Assembly (NCBI GenBank): GCA_963763955.1
Contig: CAVXQP010000025.1
Span: 62,001 to 126,000 of the forward strand
Source: DASUPK01 sp963763955
GTDB taxonomy: Bacteria; Actinomycetota; Thermoleophilia; Solirubrobacterales; 70-9
Length of the DNA: 64,000 nt
Direction of reading: 5' to 3'
Below are positions 14,969-23,159 of the stretch, piece by piece. The first letter of the stretch is position 1, and every line of letters begins with the position of its first letter. Below the pieces are notes generated by a model. That model was not told where the DNA came from. It made no database searches and worked only from the letters and a program-made list of their open reading frames with translations. Both the position numbers and the translations under genes were made by a program.

Positions 14969-17900
14969 ATGGCCGAGCGGCACGACCACGGGGAACCCGG
15001 GCTGAGCGAACAGCAGGCGGCTGTCGTCGCCCACGATCGGGGGCCGCTGCTGGTGCTGGGCGCGGCGGGGAGCGGGCGGACGGAGGCCCTGGCGCGCAGG
15101 CTCGCCCGGCTGGTCGGTGAGGGGGACCGACCGCTTGCCCTGACCCGCTCGATCGCCGCGGCGAACCGGATCCGGGCCCGCGCCGAGGAGACGATCGAGA
15201 CGGCCTACGAGGAGCTCGTCGTCCATACGCACCCCGTCGCCGCGGCGAGGCTCCTGCGCGAGCACGCCACCGAGGCGGAGGTCGACCCTTTCTTCGAGTC
15301 GCTCAGCCCCGCCGAGCGGCTCGCGATGCTGCTGGAGCGGATCGACGAGCTGCCCTTGCGCAGGCACGAGATCCGCGGGAACCCGGCTGGGCTGTTGGCG
15401 CGGATCGTCGACCGGATCGACGCGCTCAAGTCCGGCGGGGTGACGGCGGAGCGGTTCCGACGCTGGTCGGAGGAGCAGGCGGGCGAGAGCCAGTCGGAGC
15501 GCGACTCGGCGGCCCGGGAGCGCGAGTTCGCCGAGGTCTACGAGCTCCACGACGAGATGCTGCGCGCCGCCGGCGCGATGGACGACACCGACGCAGTGCT
15601 CGAGCTGACCAAGCTCCTCGGGGAGCGGCCCGCTCTGGCCGAGGCCGTCTCGACTCGGTTCCCGCATCTGATCGTCGACGAGTTGGAGGACGCCTGTCCC
15701 GCCGAGCGCGCCCTGATCGAGGCGCTGGCGCGCGCGGCGGAGACCACGGTGCTCTCCTGCGACGACGACCAAGCCCGCGCCCGCTGCGGAGCCGCCTCGG
15801 CCTGGGCGCGCCAGGCCCTGGGCGCCGCGGAGGTGATCCTGGAGCCGAGCTGGCGCTACGGGGGTGACCTGCTCGACGCCTCACATGCGGTCGTCGCCTC
15901 TTCCGAGCGCGGCGCCGAGGTCCCCAGGCGGGCCGCCGGCCCGCCGACCAGGGTCCGGTTCTGGAGCGGGACGAACGAGCGGGCCGAAGCACAGGCGGTC
16001 GCGCGCGACATCGAGGCGTCCCTCGCCTCAGGCGAAGTGAGGATCGAAAAGGTCTGCGTTGCGGTGCCGCGTGGCGACGGCCGCTCGCGCGCAATCGCGG
16101 CCGCCCTCGAGGAGCGTCGCGTTCCGTACCGGCTCACCGGCCCGGGGGCGTTCTTCCAGCGACCGGAGGTGCGCGACGTGATCGCCTGGCTTCGCCTGCT
16201 GGCCGATCCGACCGACGCCGCCGCGGCCGTCCGCGCGCTCAGCCGGCCGCCCGTGGAGCTGCGCTCCGTCGACCTCGCCCGCTGCACGACGATCGCCCGC
16301 CGACGCAAGCTCGACATGGTTTCGGCCCTCGAGGCCTCGCTGGAGAGCCCCCAGATACCTCCGGAGGCACGCGACCGGATCCGCGAGTTCCTCCAGCTCC
16401 ATCGTGCGGCGGCGCGCGCGATGGGCGAGATGCGGGCCGACGTCTTCGTCCGTCGCCTGATCGAGCGGATCGGCTTCCGACGCCATCGTCTCTTCGCCGC
16501 GCACCCGGAGGCCGCGGAGCGGCTTCGCAACCTCTCGCGGCTCGGCGAGCTCGCCGCAGCCTGGACGCGCCGGGAGCCGACCGGATCGAACCGCGACTTC
16601 GTCCGCTACCTGGTGGCCGTGTCCGAGGCAGGCGGATTGCGAGGGGGCTCCGCAGGCGAAGCCGAGGAGTCACCCATCGTGATGCTGGACGAACCGGGCC
16701 AGCCGATGGCGGACGCGGTGCGAGTGATCCCGCTCGAGCGCACCAAAGGGCTCGAGTTCTCACGCGTGTACGTCGTGGGGCTGCACGCCGGCGCAGTGCC
16801 GGGCTCTGCCCCCACGGGGACTCCGGTTGTACCCACGGGGGTGGGCGGCGGAGGCCCATCGCACGAGGACGAGGCGCGGCGGCTGCTCTACACGGCGATG
16901 ACCCGCGCCAGGGACGAGCTGGTCCTCTCTCGACCCGCCACGACCGAGGCCGGGAACGCCCGCCCGTCGCCGCTCTACGAGGACGCGAGGGCGGTCCTCG
17001 ACGCCACGGAGGAGGAGCAGGGTGAGGAGCTCTTCGGGCCGGCCGAGGGGCTCCAGGCGACCTATCGGATGATCCAGGATGAGGTGCTGGAGGAGGCCTG
17101 GCGCGCCGGCGGCAAGCTCCGCGAGCCGCGGCTCGACACCTACGTCGACGTCACCCGAGCGGTCGCGCGCTTCCTCGAGCTGGTCAAGCTGGCCGGGCTG
17201 ATCCAGGGATCGACCGAGGAGCCCGTAGCGGACTCCCTGGCGGCGATCAACGACCTCCTCGAGCAAGCGATCTCTGCCGAGCAGCGCAGCGCACTGCGCG
17301 ACTCCGGGCTCGACGCGTATCTCCTCGATGAGGAGGGCGCGGCAAAGCGGCGCCGCGAGCTCATCGCCCAGCGCGACGAGCCCTCGCTGGAGGCCTTCCT
17401 CCCACGGAGGGGCGAGGGCCTGGCGTTGTCCGCAACCGACATCGAGCTCTACCGGACCTGCCCGCTCAAGTACAAGTTCGCACGGGTCTTCGGCATTCCG
17501 CAGGAGACCACGATCAATCAGCGTTTCGGGATCGTCATCCACCAGGTGCTTGAGCGCTTCCACGGTTCGCCCTCGGCGCCGGGAGCCAACCCCACCGCCG
17601 GCTCGAGCGAGGACGCTGGGAGCCTCGAGCGTCTCATGGCGCTGTTCGCGGCGGCGTGGCGGCGGTCCGGCTTCGGCGAGTCCGACGACGAGCTGCAATT
17701 TCGCGAGAAAGCGATCGAGGCCCTCCACCGTTACCACGCCCGCGAGGTAGCCAGCGGATCCCACCCGCGCTGGGTCGAGCGCAAGTTCGACTTCCGCATC
17801 GGGCCCCACCACCTGCGGGGCCGGGTCGATCGGGTCGACCAGCTGCCGAGCGGCGGCTACGAGCTGATCGACTACAAGACCGGCGACCCGAAGCCTCCGC

Positions 17901-18169
17901 GCGAGCTCGAGTCCGACGTCCAGCTGGCGATCTACCGCCTGGCTGCCAGGGAGGCATGGCGTCTCGAGGGAGCCGCCGGCAGCTACTGGTACGTGCTCGC
18001 CGACGAGAAGGTCGCGGTCGGCGGCTCCCCCGACGATCTGGAGCGGGTCGAGGGGGTCGTGCTGGAGGTCGGAGAGGGGATCCTCGGCCAGGACTTCGAG
18101 CCCAGGCCCTCCCCGGAGATCTGCTCGTGGTGCGACTTCCGGCTGATCTGCCCAGCATCCGAAGCGTGA
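14969..18169 (+). CDS. UvrD/AddB-like helicase-nuclease with Fe-S and PD-(D/E)XK domains
   Basis: The 1,066-residue protein combines a UvrD/Rep superfamily 1 helicase core with a C-terminal RecB-like nuclease. Helicase motifs are recognisable but altered: Walker A is GAAGSGRTE with Arg37 where Lys is expected, Walker B is LIVDELED, and motif VI is RRLLYTAMTRARDEL. The nuclease motif ELIDYKTGDP and the four cysteines of an AddB-like 4Fe-4S clasp (YRTCPLKYKF, then CSWCDFRLICP at the end) are intact. This suggests AddB/AdnA-type DNA end processing with weak or absent ATPase. No partner helicase lies nearby. A dispersed repeat is inserted in frame at about residues 557-569. Confidence 0.8.
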   Translation: MAERHDHGEPGLSEQQAAVVAHDRGPLLVLGAAGSGRTEALARRLARLVGEGDRPLALTRSIAAANRIRARAEETIETAYEELVVHTHPVAAARLLREHATEAEVDPFFESLSPAERLAMLLERIDELPLRRHEIRGNPAGLLARIVDRIDALKSGGVTAERFRRWSEEQAGESQSERDSAAREREFAEVYELHDEMLRAAGAMDDTDAVLELTKLLGERPALAEAVSTRFPHLIVDELEDACPAERALIEALARAAETTVLSCDDDQARARCGAASAWARQALGAAEVILEPSWRYGGDLLDASHAVVASSERGAEVPRRAAGPPTRVRFWSGTNERAEAQAVARDIEASLASGEVRIEKVCVAVPRGDGRSRAIAAALEERRVPYRLTGPGAFFQRPEVRDVIAWLRLLADPTDAAAAVRALSRPPVELRSVDLARCTTIARRRKLDMVSALEASLESPQIPPEARDRIREFLQLHRAAARAMGEMRADVFVRRLIERIGFRRHRLFAAHPEAAERLRNLSRLGELAAAWTRREPTGSNRDFVRYLVAVSEAGGLRGGSAGEAEESPIVMLDEPGQPMADAVRVIPLERTKGLEFSRVYVVGLHAGAVPGSAPTGTPVVPTGVGGGGPSHEDEARRLLYTAMTRARDELVLSRPATTEAGNARPSPLYEDARAVLDATEEEQGEELFGPAEGLQATYRMIQDEVLEEAWRAGGKLREPRLDTYVDVTRAVARFLELVKLAGLIQGSTEEPVADSLAAINDLLEQAISAEQRSALRDSGLDAYLLDEEGAAKRRRELIAQRDEPSLEAFLPRRGEGLALSATDIELYRTCPLKYKFARVFGIPQETTINQRFGIVIHQVLERFHGSPSAPGANPTAGSSEDAGSLERLMALFAAAWRRSGFGESDDELQFREKAIEALHRYHAREVASGSHPRWVERKFDFRIGPHHLRGRVDRVDQLPSGGYELIDYKTGDPKPPRELESDVQLAIYRLAAREAWRLEGAAGSYWYVLADEKVAVGGSPDDLERVEGVVLEVGEGILGQDFEPRPSPEICSWCDFRLICPASEA
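16639..16675 (+). repeat. Dispersed hairpin repeat, copy 2, inside a gene
   Basis: GCGAGGGGGCTCCGCAGG and following bases match copy 1 (1899-1931) at 29 of 33 aligned positions over 16643-16675. It lies in frame within the helicase-nuclease gene and encodes GGSAGEAEESP between the two halves of the helicase core. Confidence 0.75.
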
Positions 18170-18181
18170 CGCAGCTCACAC

Positions 18182-18193
18182 GTACATATGTAC
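18182..18193 (+). promoter_or_regulatory. TetR operator candidate 1 (SMR locus)
   Basis: GTACATATGTAC is a perfect 12-bp palindrome 27 bp before the SMR start. With the next copy it forms a pair spaced 21 bp, two helical turns. Confidence 0.65.
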
Positions 18194-18202
18194 AGCTTTG
18201 TG

Positions 18203-18214
18203 GTACATTTGTAC
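18203..18214 (+). promoter_or_regulatory. TetR operator candidate 2 (SMR locus)
   Basis: GTACATTTGTAC differs from copy 1 at one base. It overlaps a possible -10 (TACATT) and ends 6 bp before the SMR ATG. Confidence 0.65.
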
Positions 18215-18220
18215 ACGATC

Positions 18221-18544
18221 ATGTTGGCTTGGATATATCTATCCGCGGCGATCGCGACCGAAGTGGTCGGGACCGTCTTTCTGCGCTTCACCGACGGCTT
18301 CACCAGGCCGGCTCCGTCGATCCTGGTCATCGTCACCTACGTCCTCTCGCTCTGGCTCACCGCGCTGGCGCTCAAGAGCCTCGAGATCAGCCTGGCGTAT
18401 GCCGTCTGGGCGGGCGTCGGCACCGCGGCGATCGCGATCATCGGCATGGCGACGCTCGGCGAGTCCGTCAACGCTCTCAAGCTGGCGAGCATCGTGCTCG
18501 TGATCGGCGGCGTGGTCGGCCTCAACCTCTCGGGAGCGAACTAG
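18221..18544 (+). CDS. Small multidrug resistance (SMR) transporter
   Basis: A 107-residue inner-membrane protein with four hydrophobic helices, as in EmrE/QacE. The essential membrane glutamate is in helix 1 (SAAIATEVVGTVFLRFTDGF), and the SMR motifs around LAYAVWAGVGTAAIAIIGM and ASIVLVIGGVVGLNL are present. It would export cationic compounds using the proton gradient as an antiparallel dimer. The ATG at 18221 is used; an in-frame ATG at 18188 falls inside the operator. A TetR gene starts 7 nt after its stop, so the pump and its repressor form an operon under tandem palindromes. Confidence 0.88.
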   Translation: MLAWIYLSAAIATEVVGTVFLRFTDGFTRPAPSILVIVTYVLSLWLTALALKSLEISLAYAVWAGVGTAAIAIIGMATLGESVNALKLASIVLVIGGVVGLNLSGAN

Positions 18545-18550
18545 CCTGAG

Positions 18551-19138
18551 ATGGCGACGGCGGAGCGGGCGACTCAGGGGCGTCGCGAGCAGATCCTGGA
18601 GGCGACCCTTCGCGTCATCGGGCGCGAGGGTCGCGAGGCGGTGACTCACCGCGCGGTTGCGGGGGAGGCGGGCGTGCCGCTGGGTTCCACCACGTACTAC
18701 TTCGATTCCCGGGACGATCTGCTCGGTCAGGCACTGGAGCACGTCGCGGCGCAGGAGGTGGAGCGGTACGCCAGCCTCGGCGAGCAGCTGCGTACCGTGA
18801 AGTCCGGCCGCGAGTTGGCGGACCGGCTGATCTCCGAGCTCGTCGCGGCCGCCGAGGACCGCGTCGCCTACATCGCCGAGTACGAGCTCTGGCTCGAGGC
18901 CGGCCGCCGTCCCGACCTCCGCGAGGCCGCCCAGAGCTGGTGCGACGCCGAGCAGCGCTCCGTGGCGGGCGCACTGGAGGCGTTGGGAAGCTCCGATCCG
19001 GCGGCCGACGCGAGCCTGGTGGTCGCCGCCCTCGACGGACTCGGCGAGCGCCTGCTTGCCCGCGAGGACGATCCCGCAGCCGCGGCGAAGGAGCTGCGGC
19101 CGGAGCTGCGGCGCTTGATCGAGCGCCTGGTCGGTTAG
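18551..19138 (+). CDS. TetR family repressor of the SMR locus
   Basis: The 195-residue regulator has an N-terminal HTH (GRREQILEATLRVIGREGREAVTHRAVAGEAGVPLGSTTYYFDSRDDLLGQAL). The ligand domain is a TetR_C type of unknown specificity. It is the second gene of the SMR operon, so it probably represses its own operon through the two GTACATNTGTAC palindromes and is released by a pump substrate; this is inference from position. Its 3' end overlaps the convergent PAC2 gene by 4 nt. Confidence 0.82.
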   Translation: MATAERATQGRREQILEATLRVIGREGREAVTHRAVAGEAGVPLGSTTYYFDSRDDLLGQALEHVAAQEVERYASLGEQLRTVKSGRELADRLISELVAAAEDRVAYIAEYELWLEAGRRPDLREAAQSWCDAEQRSVAGALEALGSSDPAADASLVVAALDGLGERLLAREDDPAAAAKELRPELRRLIERLVG

Positions 19139-19998
19139 TTTTCGCCCTGCTGTCGCAGGTAGCGCTCGAAATCGCGCGCTAGAGCCTCGCCGGAGGGGAC
19201 GTCGTCCTCGAGGTCGGGGCGATCTGCCTGCTCGGCCTCGAGGCGCTCGACAAGTTCCTCGATCTCCGGGTTGGCGGCGACCGCGCGGCTCACCTGTCTC
19301 TCGTACGACTCCGATTCCTCCTCGAGCCCCGATGCCTCCACGGCCACTCCGACGAGGCCCTCCAGCCGTCGCAGCAGGGCGAGGGCGGCCTTTGGGTTGG
19401 GGACGGCCGCGACGTAATGCGGCACCGCCGCCCAGAGGCTGGCCGAGGGGATCCCGCGGTGCCGGCAGGCGTCGTGGAGAACGCCGACCACGCCCGTGGG
19501 GCCCTCATAGGTGGAGCGGGCGAGGTCGAGCTGCTCGACCAGCGCCTCATCGGAGGCCAGTCCGGTGATCGGCACCGGGAGGGTGTGCGCGACGTCAGCG
19601 ATCAGAGCTCCGAGCGTCACCACCATCTGGACGCCGAGCATCTCGGCGGCATCGGCGATGCCATCGGAAAAGGTCCGCCAGCGCAGGTTGGGCTCGGTGC
19701 CGGCGAGCAGCACAAGGTCGCGCTCGGCGCCCGGCGGAGTGGCGGTGAGCAGGACGTTGCCCGGCCACTCGATCTCGCGGCTCTGTCCCTCGGTCAACGT
19801 GATCGTCGGCCGGTTGGCCTGGAAGTCGAAGAACTCCTCGGGGTCGATCTGGGCGATCACGTTCGCATCGAGCGATTCCGCCGCTGTGGTCAGTGCGGTG
19901 GTGGCGGAGCCTGCGGCGTCGTTCCAGCCCGCGAAAGCACAGACGAGGACCGGGGATCGAAGCTGCGGAGGCTCGGCCTCCCAGGCGAGCGCGTCCAT
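19135..19998 (-). CDS. PAC2 family protein
   Basis: A 287-residue protein of the PAC2 family (related in fold to proteasome assembly chaperone 2), common in actinobacteria. Typical stretches are SPVLVCAFAGWNDAAGSATTAL at the N terminus, LVLLAGTEPNLRWRTF, and VVTLGALIADVAHTLPVPITG. The C-terminal 60 residues are acidic and helical (ELVERLEAEQADRPDLEDD), possibly coiled coil. Actinobacterial members often occur with proteasome genes, but none is seen here, so the role is unknown. It starts 6 nt after a TAGTCT box. Confidence 0.82.
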   Translation of the reverse strand: MDALAWEAEPPQLRSPVLVCAFAGWNDAAGSATTALTTAAESLDANVIAQIDPEEFFDFQANRPTITLTEGQSREIEWPGNVLLTATPPGAERDLVLLAGTEPNLRWRTFSDGIADAAEMLGVQMVVTLGALIADVAHTLPVPITGLASDEALVEQLDLARSTYEGPTGVVGVLHDACRHRGIPSASLWAAVPHYVAAVPNPKAALALLRRLEGLVGVAVEASGLEEESESYERQVSRAVAANPEIEELVERLEAEQADRPDLEDDVPSGEALARDFERYLRQQGEN

Positions 19999-20004
19999 TG
20001 ATCG

Positions 20005-20010
20005 AGACTA
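20005..20010 (-). promoter_or_regulatory. Putative -10 box TAGTCT (minus strand), PAC2 gene
   Basis: TAGTCT on the minus strand is followed by 6 nt and the ATG of the PAC2 gene, a leaderless layout. Confidence 0.5.
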
Positions 20011-20064
20011 GCGACTCGCGGCCCGGGGGTGCCCCGGTGAGCCTGGGCTGATGTCCGGTCGAGT

Positions 20065-20967
20065 TTGGACACTCATACGATCGAGGCCGCAGCCGCCACG
20101 CCGTCGATCGCCGAGTTGCGTCCGGGACAGCGCTTCCAGGGTGCCTACGCGTGCGTGCGGAAGGACAGGCTCTCGGCGCGCAACGGCTCGATCTATCTCT
20201 CGCTGGAGCTGCGTGATCGCTCCGGGTCGATCCCCGCGCGGGCCTTCCGGGAGGTCGATCGGCTCGCCGGTCGCTTCGAGCGCGGGGACGCGATCCGGGT
20301 CTCCGGCAAGGTCGAGCGCTTTCGCGGCCAGCTGGTCGCCGAGATCGACGAGATCCAGCCGATCGACGACGGGCAGCTGGACCCCGCGGACTTCCTCCCC
20401 GCCGCCTACCGCGACGCGCAGGAGCTCGAGGGGTTCCTCGAGCACCTGACTCGCGAGGTGCATGACGCACCGCTCCGCTCGGTAGTCGAGCGCGTCCTCT
20501 TCACGGAACCGGTGGCGGAGGAGTTCAGGCGCGCGCCCTGTACTCGGGCGGGCCACCACTCCTATGTCGGGGGACTGATCGAGCACACCGTCGCGCTGGG
20601 CACACTCGTCGGCGAGGTCTGCCAGCTCCACCCCCGGCTCGACTCAGACCTGCTGATGGCGGCCGCTCTCGTGCACGACGTCGGCAAGACGCGCGAGTTC
20701 AGTTACGGGGCGGAGTTCGGGATCACCGAGGAGGGGCGTCTGATCGGGCACCTCGCTCTCGGGGCGGAGATCGTGGGCTCGGCCGCAGAAGGGCTGCCGC
20801 CGGAACGTCGCGCCGCCCTGCTCCATTGCGTGCTGTCGCATCACGGAGCCGACGCTGGTCGCTCGGGCCAGGGCGGCCGCGGCTTCGGCACACCCGAGGC
20901 CCTGGCTCTCTACCGGCTGAACGCGCTCGACGCCGGCGTCAAGGGCGCGCTCGAGCACGGTCTCTAA
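20065..20967 (+). CDS. YhaM-like 3'-5' exoribonuclease (OB-fold plus HD domain)
   Basis: The 300-residue protein has an N-terminal OB-fold nucleic-acid binding domain (about residues 18-100, GSIYLSLELRDRSGSIPARAFREVDRLAGRF) and an HD hydrolase domain with LIEHTVALGTLV, AAALVHDVGKTREF and VLSHHG supplying the metal ligands. This order matches YhaM/Cbf1, which trims RNA and single-stranded DNA. The TTG at 20065 is used. Its 3' end overlaps the convergent TauE/SafE gene by 4 nt. Assignment to the family is firm; activity on RNA is inferred. Confidence 0.78.
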   Translation: MDTHTIEAAAATPSIAELRPGQRFQGAYACVRKDRLSARNGSIYLSLELRDRSGSIPARAFREVDRLAGRFERGDAIRVSGKVERFRGQLVAEIDEIQPIDDGQLDPADFLPAAYRDAQELEGFLEHLTREVHDAPLRSVVERVLFTEPVAEEFRRAPCTRAGHHSYVGGLIEHTVALGTLVGEVCQLHPRLDSDLLMAAALVHDVGKTREFSYGAEFGITEEGRLIGHLALGAEIVGSAAEGLPPERRAALLHCVLSHHGADAGRSGQGGRGFGTPEALALYRLNALDAGVKGALEHGL

Positions 20968-21356
20968 GCGGATTCCTCCTGGGCATCAGGCCGCGGGCGG
21001 AGCGCCCGGATGATGAGCTGGGCGGCGATCAGCAGGGCGAGGGCCGCAAAGGTCAGCTCCAGCGCGCGCTGGGGGATCGAGTTGGACGTGACCACACCGA
21101 TGCCGACACCGATCGGCGAGAGCGCCCCGATCACCAAACCGTCGCGGACCCGGACGTTCCCGTATCCCAGCTGCCGCCAGACGGCGACCAGCGCGACGGG
21201 AACGATGGCGAGCAGCGAGGTCGCCTCGGCCCTGACCTGGGTCTCGTCCATGAAGATCACGAGGGCCGGAACGAAGAGGACCCCGCCGCCCACCCCGAGC
21301 AGGCCGCCGACGATCCCGCCGGCAAAGCCCATGATTGCGGCCGCGACCGAGCTCAC
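20964..21356 (-). CDS. Half-size TauE/SafE (TSUP) membrane protein B
   Basis: This 130-residue protein has about four membrane helices. The TSUP repeat signature is clear: IMGFAGGIVGGLLGVGGGVLFVPALVIF, then RAEATSLLAIVPVALVAV. Classical TauE/SafE exporters are about 250 residues with two such repeats in one chain; here each repeat is a separate gene. Its GTG start overlaps the TGA of the preceding half-size gene (GTGA), so translation is coupled and a heterodimer is likely. The substrate, a sulfonate, sulfite or other organic anion, is unknown. Confidence 0.78.
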   Translation of the reverse strand: MSSVAAAIMGFAGGIVGGLLGVGGGVLFVPALVIFMDETQVRAEATSLLAIVPVALVAVWRQLGYGNVRVRDGLVIGALSPIGVGIGVVTSNSIPQRALELTFAALALLIAAQLIIRALRPRPDAQEESA

Positions 21357-21718
21357 GAGAGGATCAGCTTCCCGGCGATGACGACGAGGAGGCCCGCGAA
21401 GAGCAGGGAGATCATGCGCTCGGGTATGCGCTGCTGCAGGGCGGTCCCCGCCACCGCCCCGCCGATTGCAGGGATCCCGACCAGAGCGGCGTTCGGCGGG
21501 TCGACGTTTCCGTAGAACGCCTGCAGGGTGACCGCCACGGCGGCGATCACGACGATCGCCATCAGGCTCGTCCCGGTCGCCTCCCGCGCGCCATAGCCGA
21601 GCCAGACGATCAGAAGCGGGACGATCACGCTCCCGCCGCCCACCCCAAGGAGGCCGCTGAAGGCTCCGCCGGCCGTTCCGATTGCGGCCAGCTTCAGGGT
21701 CCGAGAGGCCATCGGCAT
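21353..21718 (-). CDS. Half-size TauE/SafE (TSUP) membrane protein A
   Basis: The 121-residue protein has the TSUP repeat LAAIGTAGGAFSGLLGVGGGSVIVPLLIVWLGY and GTSLMAIVVIAAVAV, with about four membrane helices. It is the first gene of the pair and shares the GLLGVGGG core with its partner, so the two are paralogous halves. An ATG at 21712 is an equally good start. The pair probably forms one transporter in the plasma membrane. Confidence 0.78.
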   Translation of the reverse strand: MPMASRTLKLAAIGTAGGAFSGLLGVGGGSVIVPLLIVWLGYGAREATGTSLMAIVVIAAVAVTLQAFYGNVDPPNAALVGIPAIGGAVAGTALQQRIPERMISLLFAGLLVVIAGKLILS

Positions 21719-21739
21719 GGCGGGCGATACTAGAGGGGG

Positions 21740-22553
21740 ATGAACGGTGCGGCAGACGACGGGGCCCTTGACGGCCTGCTCGCCCCGCTTCGCGAGACCC
21801 CGGGGGCCTCGGCGATCCTCACGGACGTCGACGGGACGATCGCGCCGATCGTCGTCGATCCCGCGCGAGGCCTCGGTCCCCGAGACGACGAGGGAGCTGC
21901 TGCGGTCGCTGGCCGATCGCTATGCCCTGGTCGGCTGCCTGAGCGGCAGGCGCGCACTGGACGCGCGCCGGGTCGTCGGAGTGGACCAGCTGGCCTACTC
22001 GGGCAACCACGGCTTCGAGCTGCTGCTGCCGGGTGAGGACGAGGTGTTGCCGGATCCGTCACTCGAGGGCCACGAGAACGACGCCCCCCGCTTCGTCGAA
22101 GGACTCGATCGCTCCGAGCTCGACCGCGTCGGGATCAGGGTCGAGGACAAGGGCGCGATCGTCGCGCTGCACTGGCGTGGCGCCGAGAACGAGGGCGCCG
22201 CGGAGTCCGTGGCTCACGAGATCGCCAGCGAGGCCGAGTGGCAGGGACTGATCGCCCACCGAGGCCGCAAGGTGCTCGAGATCAGGCCGAACGTCCCGAT
22301 CAACAAGGGGATCGCGGTGGCCGCCCTCATTCCCGCGCGCCCCATTGACGCGGCCCTCTACGGAGGCGACGACCGCACCGACGTGGACGCGTTCACCGCA
22401 CTGCGGACGCTGCGCGCTGACGGGCAGCTGCGGGCCACCGCCTGCATCGCGGTCGCCTCCGACGAATCCCCACCGGAGGTCTCGCGCGAGGCCGACACCA
22501 CGGTTCCCGGACCGGAGGGCTTCGCCCGCGTACTCGAGGCGCTGGCCGAATAG
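21740..22553 (+). CDS. otsB: Trehalose-phosphatase, frameshifted
   Basis: OtsB removes the phosphate from trehalose-6-phosphate in compatible-solute synthesis. The first frame gives MNGAADDGALDGLLAPLRE and the HAD nucleophile motif ILTDVDGTIAPIV; the second continues REASVPETTRELLRSLADRYALVGCLSGR, YSGNHGFELL, LEIRPNVPINKGIAV and ALYGGDDRTDVDAF. The break lies close to 21866 and is cured by removing one base. All catalytic motifs exist across the two frames. OtsA is not in the window. Assembly error is the likeliest cause, but a true pseudogene is possible. Confidence 0.78.
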
Positions 22554-22564
22554 GGTCGCCGGCG

Positions 22565-23113
22565 ATGGCGTACTGCGACCTCCTGCGGATGACGGTCCTG
22601 CTCGCCGCCGGGGCGGCCACCGCCCTGGCGGCCATCACGGTGGTCTCGGCGAGCAGCTCGAGCGACACCCTGACGCTGTACGTCGCCGCCGCCTGGTGGG
22701 TCGTTTCGCTGGTCGCGGGAATCGTCCTCGGACGACCCGCTCGCGCCGCCGAGGCGATGCGCCCGGCTCTGGCGGAGGCACGCACGGCGACTGCCCTGCC
22801 GTCGCTGGGCAACCCGAACCGCGCTGCGCTGGCGCGCCTCTGGCCGCTCGCCGCCTTCGCGGTGGTCGCCGGCGGCCTCGGCCTCGTCTACTCGGGCGTA
22901 GCCGCCATCGGGACCGGCTTCGCCCTCGGCGCAGCGCTCATGCTGCGGTCACGCGAGGGCGCGGTGACCGCGATCGAGGACCGGGACGGTGTTCGCTTCT
23001 ACGTGGAGCCCGGATCGGCACTCGAGCCGGTGAAGCTGGTGCGCACGCCGGGCCTGCGCCGCGAACGTCCGCCGCCCGGAAGCCCTCCGCCTCCGCCGAC
23101 TGCTCCAGCGTGA
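22565..23113 (+). CDS. Hypothetical membrane protein
   Basis: I do not recognise this 182-residue protein. It has four hydrophobic segments in two pairs (TVLLAAGAATALAAITVV and LYVAAAWWVVSLVAGIVLG; LARLWPLAAFAVVAGGLGLVYS and IGTGFALGAALML), then a soluble tail (AIEDRDGVRFYVEPGSALEPVKLVRTPGL) ending in proline-rich sequence. It follows otsB by 11 nt on the same strand, so the two may be co-transcribed. An ATG at 22589 is an alternative start. Confidence 0.6.
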   Translation: MAYCDLLRMTVLLAAGAATALAAITVVSASSSSDTLTLYVAAAWWVVSLVAGIVLGRPARAAEAMRPALAEARTATALPSLGNPNRAALARLWPLAAFAVVAGGLGLVYSGVAAIGTGFALGAALMLRSREGAVTAIEDRDGVRFYVEPGSALEPVKLVRTPGLRRERPPPGSPPPPPTAPA

Positions 23114-23118
23114 GACCG

Positions 23119-23146
23119 GGGCGCGCGACCCGAAGGCCGCGCGCCC
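23119..23146. terminator. Bidirectional terminator hairpin
   Basis: GGGCGCGCG (23119-23127) pairs with CGCGCGCCC (23138-23146) over a 10-nt loop. It lies in the 46-bp gap between convergent genes and can serve both. Confidence 0.6.
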
Positions 23147-23159
23147 GCTCTTCGCATAC

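Noticed and set aside
16795..16862. Second mobile insert in the helicase-nuclease (two CCCACGGGG copies, Gly/Pro-rich)
   Set aside because: It lies in a linker that varies in this family and lacks similarity to the repeat elements elsewhere.
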